Below, in pieces: positions 39,178 to 49,280 of a DNA stretch of 64,000 nt. This DNA is from Leptospira andrefontaineae. GTDB lineage: Bacteria > Spirochaetota > Leptospiria > Leptospirales > Leptospiraceae. The DNA lies in assembly GCF_004770105.1 (NCBI RefSeq), contig NZ_RQEY01000018.1:464168-528167 (forward strand). Reading direction: 5' to 3'. The notes below the pieces were generated by a model, which did no database searches, was not told where the DNA came from, and was given only the letters and a program-made list of their open reading frames with translations. Both the position numbers and the translations under genes were made by a program. Positions within the stretch are counted from its first letter, which is position 1; each line of letters opens with the position of its first letter.

Positions 39178-40610
39178 GCGAATTCCTTCCTCCAAGCAGT
39201 GAAACCAAATTAGGAGATGATGAACTCACTCCTAGACAAATTGTTTCCAAACTAGACGAACATATCATAGGACAGAAGAACGCCAAAAAAGCAGTGGCAA
39301 TTGCTCTTAGAAACAGAACTAGACGAAGAAAACTTGATCCAGAACTAAGAGAAGAAATTTATCCTAAAAACATAATCATGATCGGCCCAACAGGAGTAGG
39401 AAAGACGGAAATCGCAAGAAGACTTTCCAAACTATGTGGCGCACCTTTTCTAAAAGTAGAAAGTACAAAATTTACAGAAGTAGGTTATGTAGGTCGGGAC
39501 GTAGAAAGTATCATCAGAGATCTTGCAATGGTTTCTTTAAACCTAGTGAAACAAGAATTCAGAAAGGAAGTAGAGGCGAAAGCCAAAGAAAGAGCGGAAG
39601 AAGCGTTGTTGGATATCCTACTTCCTTTCCCGGCCAAAACATCCATCGCGGATCCTCATCCTCCTTCCATCGGCTTCTCCACAAATGAAGCGGAAGAAGA
39701 AAGAGAAAGAAGATTTTCAGAAACCCGCGAGACAATGAGAAAGAAGCTCAAATCCGGAAAACTAAACGAACAAATAATAGAGATAGATATTCCTCAAGCG
39801 GGTCCGCAAGGACTTCCTATGTTGCAGGTATTCGGTGCAGGGAATATGGAAGATCTGGATAATCATATCCAAAATGTTTTGGGCGATCTAATGCCTAAAA
39901 AACAGAAAAAAAGAAAATTACCGATCCCGGAAGCTCTCAAAGTTTTAGAAGAAGCGGAAGCTGAGAAACTTTTAGATCCAGACAAGTTGCAAAGGGAAGC
40001 CCAAAAACGGGTAGAAGAAATGGGCATCGTTTTTTTAGACGAGATTGATAAGATCGCAAGCAGAGAAGGAAGAGCCGGAGCTGATGTATCCAGAGAAGGA
40101 GTACAAAGAGATTTACTTCCGATCGTAGAAGGTGCAACAGTAAACACTAAGATCGGCCCGATTGTAACGGATCATATTCTGTTTATCGCGGCAGGCGCAT
40201 TCCATATGTCTAAACCTTCCGATCTTATCCCAGAATTGCAGGGACGTTTTCCTATCAGAGTTGAACTGGAAAAATTATCCATGGAAGATTTCGAAAAGAT
40301 CCTGACTGCTCCTAGATCTTCTCTAGTAAAACAATACCAAGCATTATTAGAGACTGATGGGATCAAAATAGAATTTGCCCCGGACGGGATCAAAGAAATC
40401 GCGAAGATGGCCTATGACATGAACGAAAAACATGAAAACATAGGCGCTCGTAGATTAAATACTATTATGGAAAGACTTTTAGAAGATCTAAGCTTCGAAG
40501 GTCCGGACTTACCGGAAAACCAAAGAAGCTTAACAATAGATCAAAAAGCAGTCGAGTCCAAACTCAAAGGAATCGTAGAAGATAAAGACCTAAGTCGTTA
40601 TATTTTGTAA
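39174..40610 (+). CDS. hslU: HslU (ClpY) AAA+ unfoldase
   Basis: The 478-residue protein has [16 protein letters not shown], Walker [13 protein letters not shown] near residue 70, the intermediate I-domain (about 115-235), Walker [12 protein letters not shown] near 285, and C-terminal [18 protein letters not shown] (sensor 2) with the final RYIL that docks into HslV. It unfolds substrates for HslV. The gene ends the xerC-hslV-hslU operon. Confidence 0.97.
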   Translation: MSEFLPPSSETKLGDDELTPRQIVSKLDEHIIGQKNAKKAVAIALRNRTRRRKLDPELREEIYPKNIIMIGPTGVGKTEIARRLSKLCGAPFLKVESTKFTEVGYVGRDVESIIRDLAMVSLNLVKQEFRKEVEAKAKERAEEALLDILLPFPAKTSIADPHPPSIGFSTNEAEEERERRFSETRETMRKKLKSGKLNEQIIEIDIPQAGPQGLPMLQVFGAGNMEDLDNHIQNVLGDLMPKKQKKRKLPIPEALKVLEEAEAEKLLDPDKLQREAQKRVEEMGIVFLDEIDKIASREGRAGADVSREGVQRDLLPIVEGATVNTKIGPIVTDHILFIAAGAFHMSKPSDLIPELQGRFPIRVELEKLSMEDFEKILTAPRSSLVKQYQALLETDGIKIEFAPDGIKEIAKMAYDMNEKHENIGARRLNTIMERLLEDLSFEGPDLPENQRSLTIDQKAVESKLKGIVEDKDLSRYIL

Positions 40611-40618
40611 GATTTTTT

Positions 40619-40690
40619 CGCGCTAAGACCGCTAAGAGATTTTGGAGTTCTTAATTTAAAAACCTTCTTATCTTAGCGGCTTCGCGTGAG
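40619..40690. repeat. imperfect palindrome after hslU, related to 19686-19759
   Basis: CCGCTAAGA (40629-40637) is perfectly complementary to TCTTAGCGG (40671-40679), with further complementary CGCG ends. It fills the gap between the convergent hslU and the gene at 40700 and could also act as a weak bidirectional terminator. It shares CTTAGCGGC and TTCGCGTGA-like elements with 19686-19759. Confidence 0.55.
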
Positions 40691-40699
40691 ACTTTTATT

Positions 40700-41533
40700 C
40701 TAGAACGCCATTTCGCGGAGTGCAGTTAAAGGATATCTCATATACACAGTGGTAGTTCTGCTACCAGATGTAATGGTCAGAAGATCCAATGGATTCAGAC
40801 CCATAGTATAATAACCTTCGTCGATCATAGCGATACCAAAACCTGCACTTTCTTTTTCGTCCAAAAACTCAGGACGGAAAAAGTCGGCGGAATTTCCTTG
40901 GTCGAATAATTCCTTATGACGAATACGTGATTCTTCTATTCTTCCGAAATCCATATTATGGATCGGAGAATCGTTACGGATCCTGAAATTCAGCTCATCT
41001 TTGGTAATCTTGATCTTAACAGAAATTCGCATTCTGTTTTTCTTAAGTTTAAAACGGATATCAGTGAGGAATTCTTTCTCCTCATCTTTTAAGATCTGTT
41101 TTTTAGCACGGATCCTATCTTCTAATTGAAGAATACTCTGTACCTGTTTTTTGATCTTATCCGGAACTACGTATCTATGCATTGCATCACGTAAAGGAGA
41201 AGTATCCATGATGATCTCAAGCAGTTCTTCTGCTTCTTCCTGAGTCTCACCAAGCTTTTCTATTTTTTTCAGAAGTTCATCTCTGAAAATAATATGGCGG
41301 ATATTTCCTTTGATCGCGTTTAATAATGCTTCCATGAGACCGCTGAAAAGATGAAATGCAGCGAGAGGGTTGGCACCGATCTCTTCTAAAAGACCGTTAA
41401 CGAGTTCGGAAAGAATATCTCTGGTAGGTTTAGTTAGACCTTTCAGTTCTAAATGGAAGAATCGTCTCTGTTTGAGTTCTTCTATATTTTGGAGGATTTG
41501 AGCCCCTTTGAGGACAGATTTCTGGTTTGCCAT
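40700..41533 (-). CDS. uncharacterised protein with possible GHKL ATPase-like fold
   Basis: The protein of about 277 residues has [12 protein letters not shown] near residue 75, resembling an N box, and [19 protein letters not shown] near the end, resembling a G2 box, followed by a terminal beta strand as in histidine-kinase ATPase domains. Between them is a charged helical region (about 85-185). No phospho-acceptor domain is visible. It could be an anti-sigma-type or regulatory kinase-like protein, but this is a weak structural guess. The start is uncertain: ATG 41533 lacks a good ribosome site, and TTG 41587 is the alternative. Confidence 0.6.
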   Translation of the reverse strand: MANQKSVLKGAQILQNIEELKQRRFFHLELKGLTKPTRDILSELVNGLLEEIGANPLAAFHLFSGLMEALLNAIKGNIRHIIFRDELLKKIEKLGETQEEAEELLEIIMDTSPLRDAMHRYVVPDKIKKQVQSILQLEDRIRAKKQILKDEEKEFLTDIRFKLKKNRMRISVKIKITKDELNFRIRNDSPIHNMDFGRIEESRIRHKELFDQGNSADFFRPEFLDEKESAGFGIAMIDEGYYTMGLNPLDLLTITSGSRTTTVYMRYPLTALREMAF

Positions 41534-41602
41534 AGGAGGGAACTTAGAAAATTTAGTACACGTTGGCTTGTGGACTCTATACGGCAAGCTGGTTTTAGAG
41601 AG

Positions 41603-41863
41603 ATGGCATCAAAAACCGAAGATTTCGAACTAATCGCTCCCGACCTGGGAGACACCGACAAAATCGAACTAGTTCGATGGAATTTTCAGTTGGGGGATCA
41701 AATCAATGAAGGATCAGAAGTCTGTGAACTAGTTACAGACAAAGCGTCCTTTCCGATGGAATCTCCAATTAACGGAATACTTGCAAGAATCGACAAAGAG
41801 AAAGGTTCCATCATCAAAAAAGGAGAAATTTTGGGAATGATCCGGAGGAAAGTTTCCGAGTGA
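41603..41863 (+). CDS. free-standing lipoyl/biotinyl domain protein
   Basis: The 86-residue protein is a single lipoyl-type domain: [48 protein letters not shown] and KKGEILGMI. The Lys in VTDKA is the attachment site, and the surrounding sequence favours lipoate (E2 type) over biotin (usually MKM). Nothing else of an E2 enzyme is encoded nearby. It could accept lipoate as a carrier or store, or act with another enzyme in trans. The start ATG follows GAGAG. The stop overlaps the next GTG (GTGA). Confidence 0.83.
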   Translation: MASKTEDFELIAPDLGDTDKIELVRWNFQLGDQINEGSEVCELVTDKASFPMESPINGILARIDKEKGSIIKKGEILGMIRRKVSE

Positions 41864-42762
41864 AATTGGTCCATTTATCGGACCTGCATTTTCCCGTAGT
41901 ACTTCCTTTCATGACTTTGAAAGGTAAGATGATCCCGGGATATATGAACTATACCTTTCGGCGTATGAGAAAATATCCGATTTCTCTTTGGGACGCTATC
42001 GTTCGAAAAATACAATCCTTAGATCCGGATGCGATCATCATCTCCGGGGATATCACAAATATTTCTCACTTGAGAGAATATGAAGAGGCCTTAAAGATCC
42101 TGAAGCCTGTACTCGGAGACAAAACATTCATGGTTCCTGGAAATCATGATCGTTACACAAAAGTCGCTGCGGGAAAAGAAGGATCGGATATTCCTTATTA
42201 CGAAAAATTTTTCTCTCCTTGGATGGGGGAAAGTATCCCTCTTGAAAACGAATATCTTCGGATCAAAAAAATTGGAAAACTAGCACTCGTAGGCTGGGAC
42301 TCTAATATGCCACTCTCCTTACTAAACGCTTACGGATATGTGAAAGAAGATATAGTACATTCTACATTAGAATACTTGGAAAAAGAAAAATTGGATCAGT
42401 ATATTCTAATCTGTCATCATCCTATCTGGAATCCTCCGGAGCGCCAGGAAAGTTCCGGTCATAAAATGAAGAACAGGGAAGAAATCGCGGAACTTCTGAA
42501 AAAAAGGCCACCTTTAGCCTATTTGCACGGTCATGTACATACGAACTGGGTCAAATATCCGGATCCACAAAAACCTTATTATGTGATCAATTCCGCATCC
42601 AGTACCAGGATCTCTGACCAAAGACACCAAAGCGGTTTCCATCTGATGGAATGGAACGAAACTCAATTTAATATCAAAAGATTCTCTTTTTCTAATGAAG
42701 AAGGGGAATTCACAGAAACAAAAACGATCTCATACCAAGAAAAGGAAACAAATGGCCGGTAA
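41860..42762 (+). CDS. calcineurin-like metallophosphoesterase
   Basis: The 300-residue protein has the full set of metallophosphoesterase motifs: [32 protein letters not shown] and HGHVHTN. The pattern is closest to Icc/CpdA-like cyclic nucleotide phosphodiesterases, but the substrate cannot be decided. GTG start overlaps the lipoyl-domain gene by four bases, and the 3' end overlaps mrp by 11 bases. Confidence 0.9.
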   Translation: MKLVHLSDLHFPVVLPFMTLKGKMIPGYMNYTFRRMRKYPISLWDAIVRKIQSLDPDAIIISGDITNISHLREYEEALKILKPVLGDKTFMVPGNHDRYTKVAAGKEGSDIPYYEKFFSPWMGESIPLENEYLRIKKIGKLALVGWDSNMPLSLLNAYGYVKEDIVHSTLEYLEKEKLDQYILICHHPIWNPPERQESSGHKMKNREEIAELLKKRPPLAYLHGHVHTNWVKYPDPQKPYYVINSASSTRISDQRHQSGFHLMEWNETQFNIKRFSFSNEEGEFTETKTISYQEKETNGR

Positions 42763-43798
42763 ACTCCAACCAATCGATATCCAAAGAGAACTCACAAAGA
42801 TCAAACATCCGGAGCTAAAAAAAGACATCGTATCTCTCGGAATGATCGGTTCTTTAGAAATCGGAGAAGAAGAAACAAATATCCTAGTTAAAACTCCTAG
42901 CCAAGACAGAAGGATACAGATCGGACTAGAAGCGCAGATACGTCAGACACTTTCTAAAAAAGAAGGAGTCGGAAAAGTAAAGATCAAGTTCGAAGTAGAT
43001 CCTAAGATGAGCTTGGATGATTCCAATAAGATCCTTGGGGTCAAAAAGGTAATCGCGATCGGTTCCGGAAAAGGTGGGGTCGGAAAATCTACAGTCACAG
43101 TAAATCTTGCATCTGCTGCAGCTGCAATGGGATATAAAGTGGGAGTAATGGATGCCGATATCTACGGACCTTCTATCGGAAAAATGTTCGGAGTAAATGG
43201 CAAAGTAGCACTCAAGGCAGAAGAAGATAAAATTTATCCGTTAGAGAAAGATGGACTTAAGATCATCTCCTTCTCTTTTTTAATAGAGGAGAAACAACCA
43301 GTAGTCTGGCGGGGTCCAATGTTAGGAAAGGCGGTAGAACAGTTTCTGTACGATATCGTCTGGGGAGAACTAGACTTCTTATTTATAGATCTTCCACCAG
43401 GAACAGGAGATGTACAATTATCTCTTGCTCAGCTCATAGATTTAGACGGAGCAATTTTGGTAACCACACCACAAACAGTAGCACTTTTAGATGCAAATAG
43501 AGCTGCATCTATGTTTCAACAAGTCAAAGTACCGATACTAGGTGTAGTGGAAAATATGAGTGAATTTGTGTGTCCAAATTGTGGACATTCTTCCGCGATT
43601 TTTTCCAAGGGTGGAGGTCAAAAATTAGCTGATTCTGCCGATACAAAATTCCTGGGAGGGGTCCCACTTACTATGGATGTAATGAGCGCTGGAGAAGCGG
43701 GAAAACCTCTGGTTTTTCAAGAACCTGACGGAATTATCGCAAAATCTTATAAAAACATACTCCAAAACCTGGCTGAAGAGATAAAAAAGTGGGAATAA
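42752..43798 (+). CDS. mrp: Mrp/ApbC-family iron-sulfur carrier ATPase
   Basis: The 348-residue protein has an N-terminal MIP18/DUF59-like domain (about 5-85), P-loop [17 protein letters not shown] near residue 104, the [17 protein letters not shown] switch motif and the CPNC pair (about 274-277) that holds a bridging Fe-S cluster in the dimer. It should deliver Fe-S clusters to target proteins. ATG 42752 is preferred; an upstream ATG at 42695 lies in the phosphoesterase gene. Confidence 0.93.
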   Translation: MAGKLQPIDIQRELTKIKHPELKKDIVSLGMIGSLEIGEEETNILVKTPSQDRRIQIGLEAQIRQTLSKKEGVGKVKIKFEVDPKMSLDDSNKILGVKKVIAIGSGKGGVGKSTVTVNLASAAAAMGYKVGVMDADIYGPSIGKMFGVNGKVALKAEEDKIYPLEKDGLKIISFSFLIEEKQPVVWRGPMLGKAVEQFLYDIVWGELDFLFIDLPPGTGDVQLSLAQLIDLDGAILVTTPQTVALLDANRAASMFQQVKVPILGVVENMSEFVCPNCGHSSAIFSKGGGQKLADSADTKFLGGVPLTMDVMSAGEAGKPLVFQEPDGIIAKSYKNILQNLAEEIKKWE

Positions 43799-43838
43799 TA
43801 CTCTGGGGCCAGTCAGTTAGTACAGAGGGAGGCAAACC

Positions 43839-44522
43839 GTGAAGTTCGAAAAAGGCACAGAGAAGAATCCATCCGGAAACCTCATAGTATATTGCAACGT
43901 TGTTGGAGAAAATCCGCTATTTCCGGGCGGCAAAATTATCGCTTCCAACGTAGTGGTTAGTTTCCTCCGAATTGGAGAAAACTTTCCTGTTGTAACATTC
44001 CCTCCTGTCTCCCTAGACAGTTATGAAGATCTAAAAAGGATCATCACAGATCATTACGACAAGTATGATGTAGTGAAGATCAAAGATTTCGAAATGCCGG
44101 CAGGACAAGAAGATTCCAATTCTTATATCAAAGAAAGAATGGATCATTTTGAAAATGTTGTAATTCGATACGTAGAACTATGTAAAAATAGAGAAGGTGG
44201 ATCTTTTCCCGTTCAAGAAAAAGAACCTGAAGGTGTTAGAGACTATCTGGACGCCTTAGCGAATCTTTCTTTAAAAGTAAGACGCTCAAGCGGAATCGCG
44301 CGAGAAGCTTCTCTACTTCATATGGAAAGACTAGTAGAAACTTTTTCAGGAAAACACCCTGAATTCGATCTTCATAATTTCCGTAAAGCCTTGGAAGTAC
44401 CAGGCCAAACCGGAGAAGAGTTAGTAGGATTGTATCTCCAAAAATTCAACGCTATCTCTTACGAAAGATACGAAGACGCTTCCGATCTGAATAAAAAGAT
44501 CCAAGCAATCGAATCAGTTTAA
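43839..44522 (+). CDS. unknown protein with C-terminal UVR-like motif
   Basis: The 227-residue protein starts at GTG 43839 behind a strong GAGGGAGG site. It has a beta-rich N-terminal half and a helical C-terminal half ending [21 protein letters not shown], which looks like the UVR motif of UvrB, UvrC and McsA that mediates protein contacts. No catalytic residues are evident. It follows mrp by 40 bases and may share its transcript. Confidence 0.68.
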   Translation: MKFEKGTEKNPSGNLIVYCNVVGENPLFPGGKIIASNVVVSFLRIGENFPVVTFPPVSLDSYEDLKRIITDHYDKYDVVKIKDFEMPAGQEDSNSYIKERMDHFENVVIRYVELCKNREGGSFPVQEKEPEGVRDYLDALANLSLKVRRSSGIAREASLLHMERLVETFSGKHPEFDLHNFRKALEVPGQTGEELVGLYLQKFNAISYERYEDASDLNKKIQAIESV

Positions 44523-44533
44523 TCCTTCAAAAT

Positions 44534-44554
44534 TCGGGGCCAGCTCGGTCCCGA
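44534..44554 (+). terminator. possible terminator hairpin
   Basis: TCGGGGCC pairs with GGTCCCGA (one G-T pair) around AGCTC. The stem is strong but no proper T run follows (AGTGTTAATATTTG), so efficiency is doubtful. It lies between the UVR-motif gene and the AraC regulator. Confidence 0.45.
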
Positions 44555-44607
44555 GTGTTAATATTTGTTACTTGCCATTCGGCTCCTTCTGCCTTTTATA
44601 AACCCCC

Positions 44608-45366
44608 ATGGGAAAAGAATTCTATATCTGGCCGGATCTAGCTTTATACTGTGGAGAATCTTTTTCCACAGTTAGACATAGTCATTTTTTCTCCCAGATC
44701 TGTTGTACTTTAAATGAGGGAACTGTTCGTCTCCAAGGAAGTAACGGAGAATGGAGAGAATACGAGACAGTATTCGTACCCTCCAGAGTATCCCACAGAA
44801 CAGAACAAACTTCTGAAAAATTCATAATTATACTGATCGATCCTTTAGGACCAGGAGAAGGTATATTCCAAAATCCGAAAATACCGAAGGGAGAACCTGG
44901 ACTTGATATTGGAGATAAAATTTCAGTCCAAGAGATCAGAAATTCATTTAAAGAAAGAAATCCAGCACTGATCCGAAAACGTATTTTGGAACTTTTAGAT
45001 TCAATGAAATCTACTAAAAGTAAAAAGGGGATGGATCCGAGGATCCAAAACTCTTTTTCGAAAATATCGGAAGAGGATTCCTCACTTACTGAAATTGCAA
45101 AAGGTTTGCGATTATCCCAAAGTAGATTCAGACATTTATTCAGAGAAGAAACAGGAATTACTTTTTCAGAATATAGGATCTGGACAAAGATCAGAAAGGC
45201 GATCTTATATTTATCCACCCATCCCCAATTGGTGCAAGCGGCTCTCGAGGGTGGGTTCTCGGACCAGGCACATTTCACTCGTATCTTTAAAAATTCATTT
45301 GGACTTCGACCTTCCGACTTTTTCCAAAAAGAAGAAAATTTTGCTCCAAGATTTTTTCCGGACTAG
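44608..45366 (+). CDS. AraC-family transcriptional regulator
   Basis: The 252-residue protein has an N-terminal cupin-like sensor region (about 1-125, VPSRVSHRTEQ) and a C-terminal double helix-turn-helix (about 150-245) with LTEIAKGLRLSQSRFRHLFREETGITFSEY and ALEGGFSDQAHFTRIFKNSFGLRPSDF. The ligand and targets are unknown. The DUF3703 gene follows 64 bases later in the same direction and may be in the same transcript. Confidence 0.92.
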   Translation: MGKEFYIWPDLALYCGESFSTVRHSHFFSQICCTLNEGTVRLQGSNGEWREYETVFVPSRVSHRTEQTSEKFIIILIDPLGPGEGIFQNPKIPKGEPGLDIGDKISVQEIRNSFKERNPALIRKRILELLDSMKSTKSKKGMDPRIQNSFSKISEEDSSLTEIAKGLRLSQSRFRHLFREETGITFSEYRIWTKIRKAILYLSTHPQLVQAALEGGFSDQAHFTRIFKNSFGLRPSDFFQKEENFAPRFFPD

Positions 45367-45430
45367 CCTCAAAATTCAAGACCTTCTACCCAAGATATTT
45401 TATCCTTCTTCCTAGTTATTGGAGAATTAG

Positions 45431-45826
45431 ATGAATTGGATCATGCCTAAAGATTGGAAAATCAGATATAAAAATGAATTAGATCTTTCTACAAAATACA
45501 AAGAAGAAGGAAATCTAAAAGAAGCCTGGAAATATTTAGAAAGGGCACACTTGATCGGGCAATATTATCCAATTCCTCATACTGAAATTCATTTCAGAAT
45601 GTTATTATTCGCAATCGAACAAAAAAATAAAAAAGAAATTTTGGGACAGCTAGTTAGAGTTTCATTCGGCTGGCTCGGTTCCTGGTTGAATAGAATTCCA
45701 GTAGGGAATACGGGAGGAGCAAATGTCCCAATCTTCCAACCCATGCCTATACCAGGAGATTTATTGGATATACTTTCGGATGCGGATCAAACTTCCAAAA
45801 GTTTATCCGGATTAAAAAAGAAATGA
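45431..45826 (+). CDS. DUF3703 protein
   Basis: The 131-residue protein matches the DUF3703 pattern: WKYLERAHLIGQYY, HTEIHFRMLLFAIEQ, RIPVGNTGGANVPIFQPMPIPGDL. Function is not established; members often sit near AraC or metal-stress regulators. GGAG lies seven bases before ATG 45431. It converges on ubiX with 15 bases between. Confidence 0.87.
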   Translation: MNWIMPKDWKIRYKNELDLSTKYKEEGNLKEAWKYLERAHLIGQYYPIPHTEIHFRMLLFAIEQKNKKEILGQLVRVSFGWLGSWLNRIPVGNTGGANVPIFQPMPIPGDLLDILSDADQTSKSLSGLKKK

Positions 45827-45841
45827 TTCATTCGAAAATTC

Positions 45842-46456
45842 TTATGGACTCCAGCGAGGATAAAGATCTATCTCTCTTCCTAAAAGTCTGAAAATTCTAG
45901 TAGCCATAAAATCTCCCAGATCCTCTAAACTTTTAGGCATTTGATAAAAACCAGGAGATGCAGGAGCAATGATCGCACCTGCATCGTGAAGAGCTAACAT
46001 ATTCTCCAAATGGATACGATTATAAGGAGTTTCTCGAGGAACTAAGATGAGCTTTCTTCTTTCCTTCAAAGTTACATCAACCGCTCTTTCAATTAAGTTT
46101 TCAGTGATCCCAGTTCTGATTGCTGCTACAGTTTTCATGGAACAAGGGAGCACCACCATCCCATCCCAAATATTAGAACCGGAAGCTATATCAGCACCTA
46201 TATCTTCGAATTTTCTAAGATGAAATTTATGAATTTGTTTTGGATTCCATTTTTTTCGTACAAACTCTAGGACATCTTCGCCTGTTTGTACGTTTGTCTC
46301 ATATTCTTCTTTAAAAACTCGGATAGAAGCAGGGCTTGGAACAAACCAAGTCTCTCCGGGTATTTCCATAAGTGCTTTTATAAATCTGGCAGCGTAGATA
46401 GAGCCACTGGCTCCAGCCATTGCAAATACCAATCTTAATGGTTTTTCCTCACTCAT
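45842..46456 (-). CDS. ubiX: UbiX-family flavin prenyltransferase
   Basis: The 204-residue protein has the FMN-binding start [42 protein letters not shown] and [24 protein letters not shown], all UbiX hallmarks. UbiX makes prenylated FMN for a UbiD-type decarboxylase. Leptospires make menaquinone, so this probably serves a menaquinone decarboxylation step together with the adjacent UbiA homologue. One base separates it from ubiA, upstream on the same strand. Confidence 0.93.
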   Translation of the reverse strand: MSEEKPLRLVFAMAGASGSIYAARFIKALMEIPGETWFVPSPASIRVFKEEYETNVQTGEDVLEFVRKKWNPKQIHKFHLRKFEDIGADIASGSNIWDGMVVLPCSMKTVAAIRTGITENLIERAVDVTLKERRKLILVPRETPYNRIHLENMLALHDAGAIIAPASPGFYQMPKSLEDLGDFMATRIFRLLGREIDLYPRWSP

Positions 46457-46457
46457 C

Positions 46458-47366
46458 TTAAATCCTGGAAAATAGAGAAACTAAACTAAGGCCCGTTTCT
46501 GCCAAAATACCTAAAAAGATCACAAGGGAGATCCAAGAATGGATCTGATAAAAACTAGGTGGAAAATTTCCGTCTTTGTTTTCGGAAGCGATCTTTTGTT
46601 CTCTAAACAATAAATATGCTACAAATGCTAAAAATACCCAGAAAGCTCCATTAAAACCTGCGTACCAGGCAGCAATCGTTAAAAAGGATATAGAAAGAAT
46701 ATGAGAAATTCTTGATATTATGAAAGAATTCTTTTCGCCAAAACGAGCAGGAACCGAATGTAACCCTTCTTTTTTATCGAATTCTCTATCTTGCAGAGCA
46801 TAAAGAATATCGAACCCTGCCAGATTGAATGCAAGTCCTAAAGTCCAAAATCCTGCGATCCAAGAAAACTCCTCTCTAATTGCGATCCAAGTTGCAAGAG
46901 GTGCCAAACCGATCGTCAAACCAAGATAAAAATGGCATAAAAAAGTAAAACGTTTTGTATAAGAATAAGTTAATAGAAGAAATAGGGTAGGAAAAGAAAG
47001 ATAAAAGGAAAGTGGATTTAAAAACCAACTCCCTATAAAAAATATTAGAGATGTTCCTATGATAAAAATCACTGCCATAAGATCCGAAATCTGACCGCTT
47101 GGGATCTCCCTGTTTGCTGTTCTCGGATTTTTAGCATCTATCTTACGATCCGCCCATCTATTAAATCCCATGGCGGCACTTCTTGCTCCCACCATACAGA
47201 CCAAGATCCAAAACAATTTTTGCCCAATTACAAGAAGTGAAAGACTTGGCTCTTGCAAGATCGCGAGTACGAATGCGATCCCTGCAAATGGAAGAGCGAA
47301 TAAAGTATGGGAGAATTTTATAAAACGACCGTATTTGCCTACGGCGGCAAGAGTGTTGGAAGCCAT
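46458..47366 (-). CDS. UbiA-family polyprenyltransferase
   Basis: The 302-residue membrane protein has eight or nine membrane segments and both Asp-rich motifs: [19 protein letters not shown] near residue 68 and [21 protein letters not shown] near 185. It attaches a prenyl chain to an aromatic acid. With UbiX next to it, and no ubiquinone expected, a role in the futalosine route to menaquinone (MqnP-like) is the best fit; this is inference. Confidence 0.88.
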   Translation of the reverse strand: MASNTLAAVGKYGRFIKFSHTLFALPFAGIAFVLAILQEPSLSLLVIGQKLFWILVCMVGARSAAMGFNRWADRKIDAKNPRTANREIPSGQISDLMAVIFIIGTSLIFFIGSWFLNPLSFYLSFPTLFLLLTYSYTKRFTFLCHFYLGLTIGLAPLATWIAIREEFSWIAGFWTLGLAFNLAGFDILYALQDREFDKKEGLHSVPARFGEKNSFIISRISHILSISFLTIAAWYAGFNGAFWVFLAFVAYLLFREQKIASENKDGNFPPSFYQIHSWISLVIFLGILAETGLSLVSLFSRI

Positions 47367-47467
47367 CAGAGGAAGTCTTATAGAATACTGTTAGTTAGAA
47401 AGCAGATTTTTTAGAACCAAAACGAAAATGGATGATTTTTTGACCTCCAGAAGAAATCCTCGTATCT

Positions 47468-48136
47468 ATGATCCAAAACACGGATACCAAGCCAAATCCA
47501 AACGTTTCTTCTGAGGAAATTGATTCTCTATTAACAGAGATAGTATCTTCTAATGAACTACATTTCAAATGGTTAAATACTCTTTCTCTTTTGGAGCATA
47601 TCGGCTCTCGTAAAATTCATACTAGCCAAACCGGGGCCTTGCTCTCCGAAATGGTTTTAAGGCATGCTTCGGAAGAAGCAAGACATGCCGCTTATTTTAA
47701 AAAATTGGCATTAAAAGTAAAACCTGAAGGCACTCAAACTTTCGAAAAGGATTCTTTACTTTGCGGATTTTCTGCAGTTTCCTATTTCCAAAAATTAGAT
47801 TTTTCAGTAGAGAGATCTTTTGGTGGGGAAAACCTTCCAAAGCACACTAAATCATTTTTATGCTATTTATATGTTACAAAATTAATAGAAGAAAGAGCAG
47901 GTTTGGTGTATGAAACCTATGACCAAATCTTGGACCAAAAGAATATAGGAATTTCCGTAAAAGGTATCATCAAGGAAGAAGAATCACATCTTTCCGAAAT
48001 GGATTCTCAGCTCTCCAAAATGGATCCTAAATTCGAGTCCAGAACATTGGAATTTAGAGAAAAAGAACAAAAACTTTTCCAAAAGTACTTTCAAAATTTA
48101 AGAAAAGAAGTTTTTCAATACTCTTTATCCAAATGA
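47468..48136 (+). CDS. ferritin-like di-iron-fold protein
   Basis: The 222-residue, mostly helical protein has SEMVLRHASEEARHAAYFKKL near residue 65 and IIKEEESHLSEMD near 165, two ExxH-type motifs placed as in ferritin-like or rubrerythrin-fold proteins. Further Glu residues (ELHFKW near 30, KLIEERAGLVYETY near 140) could complete a di-iron site. Oxidase or iron-storage activity is possible, not shown. No signal peptide. The stop overlaps the next start (ATGA). Confidence 0.72.
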   Translation: MIQNTDTKPNPNVSSEEIDSLLTEIVSSNELHFKWLNTLSLLEHIGSRKIHTSQTGALLSEMVLRHASEEARHAAYFKKLALKVKPEGTQTFEKDSLLCGFSAVSYFQKLDFSVERSFGGENLPKHTKSFLCYLYVTKLIEERAGLVYETYDQILDQKNIGISVKGIIKEEESHLSEMDSQLSKMDPKFESRTLEFREKEQKLFQKYFQNLRKEVFQYSLSK

Positions 48137-49212
48137 ATTTTTTTCCAAAATTCGAGATCAAAAAACTAGGCGCTCTGATTTTTTTAGCCGGCCTAGTTCT
48201 TTTTGGACCTTCTCTTCAAACCCAATCTTCCTCCTCGGAACGAAAAGATTCTCCTATCGGACTCGTGGTTTATTGTCCTGTACAATCAGAGAAGGAAACT
48301 CCATTTGATTTCGAAAGAACCTTGGGCCTATGGTACAAAAGATATAAACAACAAAAGATCCAAGAAGGAGGAGGGGCTATCCTACTTGTATCCGCTCCCT
48401 ATTTGCCTAAAACTTCAGACGAAATTGAAAGACTGAAAAAAAGTTTGGGTGCCGAGATCATATTCACTGGTCATCATTCCGTTATTCCTAAAACGGAAAC
48501 TGTCCAGACTTCTAATAAAAAAATAAAAAAGAAGAAGGTTATAAAACGTAAAAAGAAATCTACCACAGCCGTAGAAACTAAAACGACTCCGGAACAACCT
48601 GAAAAATTAACTCCAAAACCGGATGATTCCAAACCAACAGAAACTGATCCTAAACAAGAAGTGAAGTCTCCGGTTTCTAAAAAGAAAATTTCTTCCAAGA
48701 AAAAATTAAAGAAGAAGGCACCAAAACTTGCCGCCAAAAAGCAACCAGTGATCCCTCCCGGAATTCTAACAGTGAAAGAAGAAGCTGGAATGAATTTCGT
48801 ATTCTATTCTCCTTCTATAGAATCATTACAAGAAGATGAAAAAAAACAATCTACATGGATTGGCGACTTCAAGGCACAGTTTTCTAAAACATTCGAATCT
48901 CAGATATTCCACTTTTTGCTCGCGCAAGATCCGAGTGAAAAACCAAAAGAAGATATGAATCCGATCGCAGAAGGATTGTCTAATTTCAAAAAAGAACTTT
49001 CTGATACTTTACCTTCTATTGTTCTACTATCTTCTCCGCGGGCTTTGCGTTTCTTTAATGGAGAATATAGCTTTGGCTGTGGAGCAACCCCGGGTTCCTT
49101 AAAGATCAACGTTTTAGACTTATTTTTTAGGAATGGAAGACTGATCAGGATCAACGAAGAAGTCCAAACCTTAAATTCTCAAGAATCAAACAAGTCTTGG
49201 ATCTTAGAATAA
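48133..49212 (+). CDS. exported protein of unknown function with Lys-rich linker
   Basis: The 359-residue protein has a basic N-terminus and one hydrophobic segment (about 11-30), a first domain (about 40-115), a very lysine- and proline-rich low-complexity linker (about 125-215), and a C-terminal domain ending in a beta-rich stretch. No family recognised. It overlaps the ferritin-like gene by four bases, so the two are probably translated together. Confidence 0.68.
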   Translation: MNFFPKFEIKKLGALIFLAGLVLFGPSLQTQSSSSERKDSPIGLVVYCPVQSEKETPFDFERTLGLWYKRYKQQKIQEGGGAILLVSAPYLPKTSDEIERLKKSLGAEIIFTGHHSVIPKTETVQTSNKKIKKKKVIKRKKKSTTAVETKTTPEQPEKLTPKPDDSKPTETDPKQEVKSPVSKKKISSKKKLKKKAPKLAAKKQPVIPPGILTVKEEAGMNFVFYSPSIESLQEDEKKQSTWIGDFKAQFSKTFESQIFHFLLAQDPSEKPKEDMNPIAEGLSNFKKELSDTLPSIVLLSSPRALRFFNGEYSFGCGATPGSLKINVLDLFFRNGRLIRINEEVQTLNSQESNKSWILE

Positions 49213-49280
49213 AACTTTCTTATTCTCTATTGTAAATCTAAACGAATTTACAGATTCTCTTTCTTCCAAAAATTGACTGT

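Noticed and set aside
44682..45278. Long open frame of about 198 codons on the minus strand, antisense to the AraC regulator.
   Set aside because: It has biased composition (Ser/Ile/Leu), no ribosome site and no recognisable motif, while the plus-strand frame has clear AraC motifs.
48500..48770. Lysine-rich segment as a separate DNA-binding protein or repeat array.
   Set aside because: It is an in-frame low-complexity linker within a longer protein, without regular DNA repeats.
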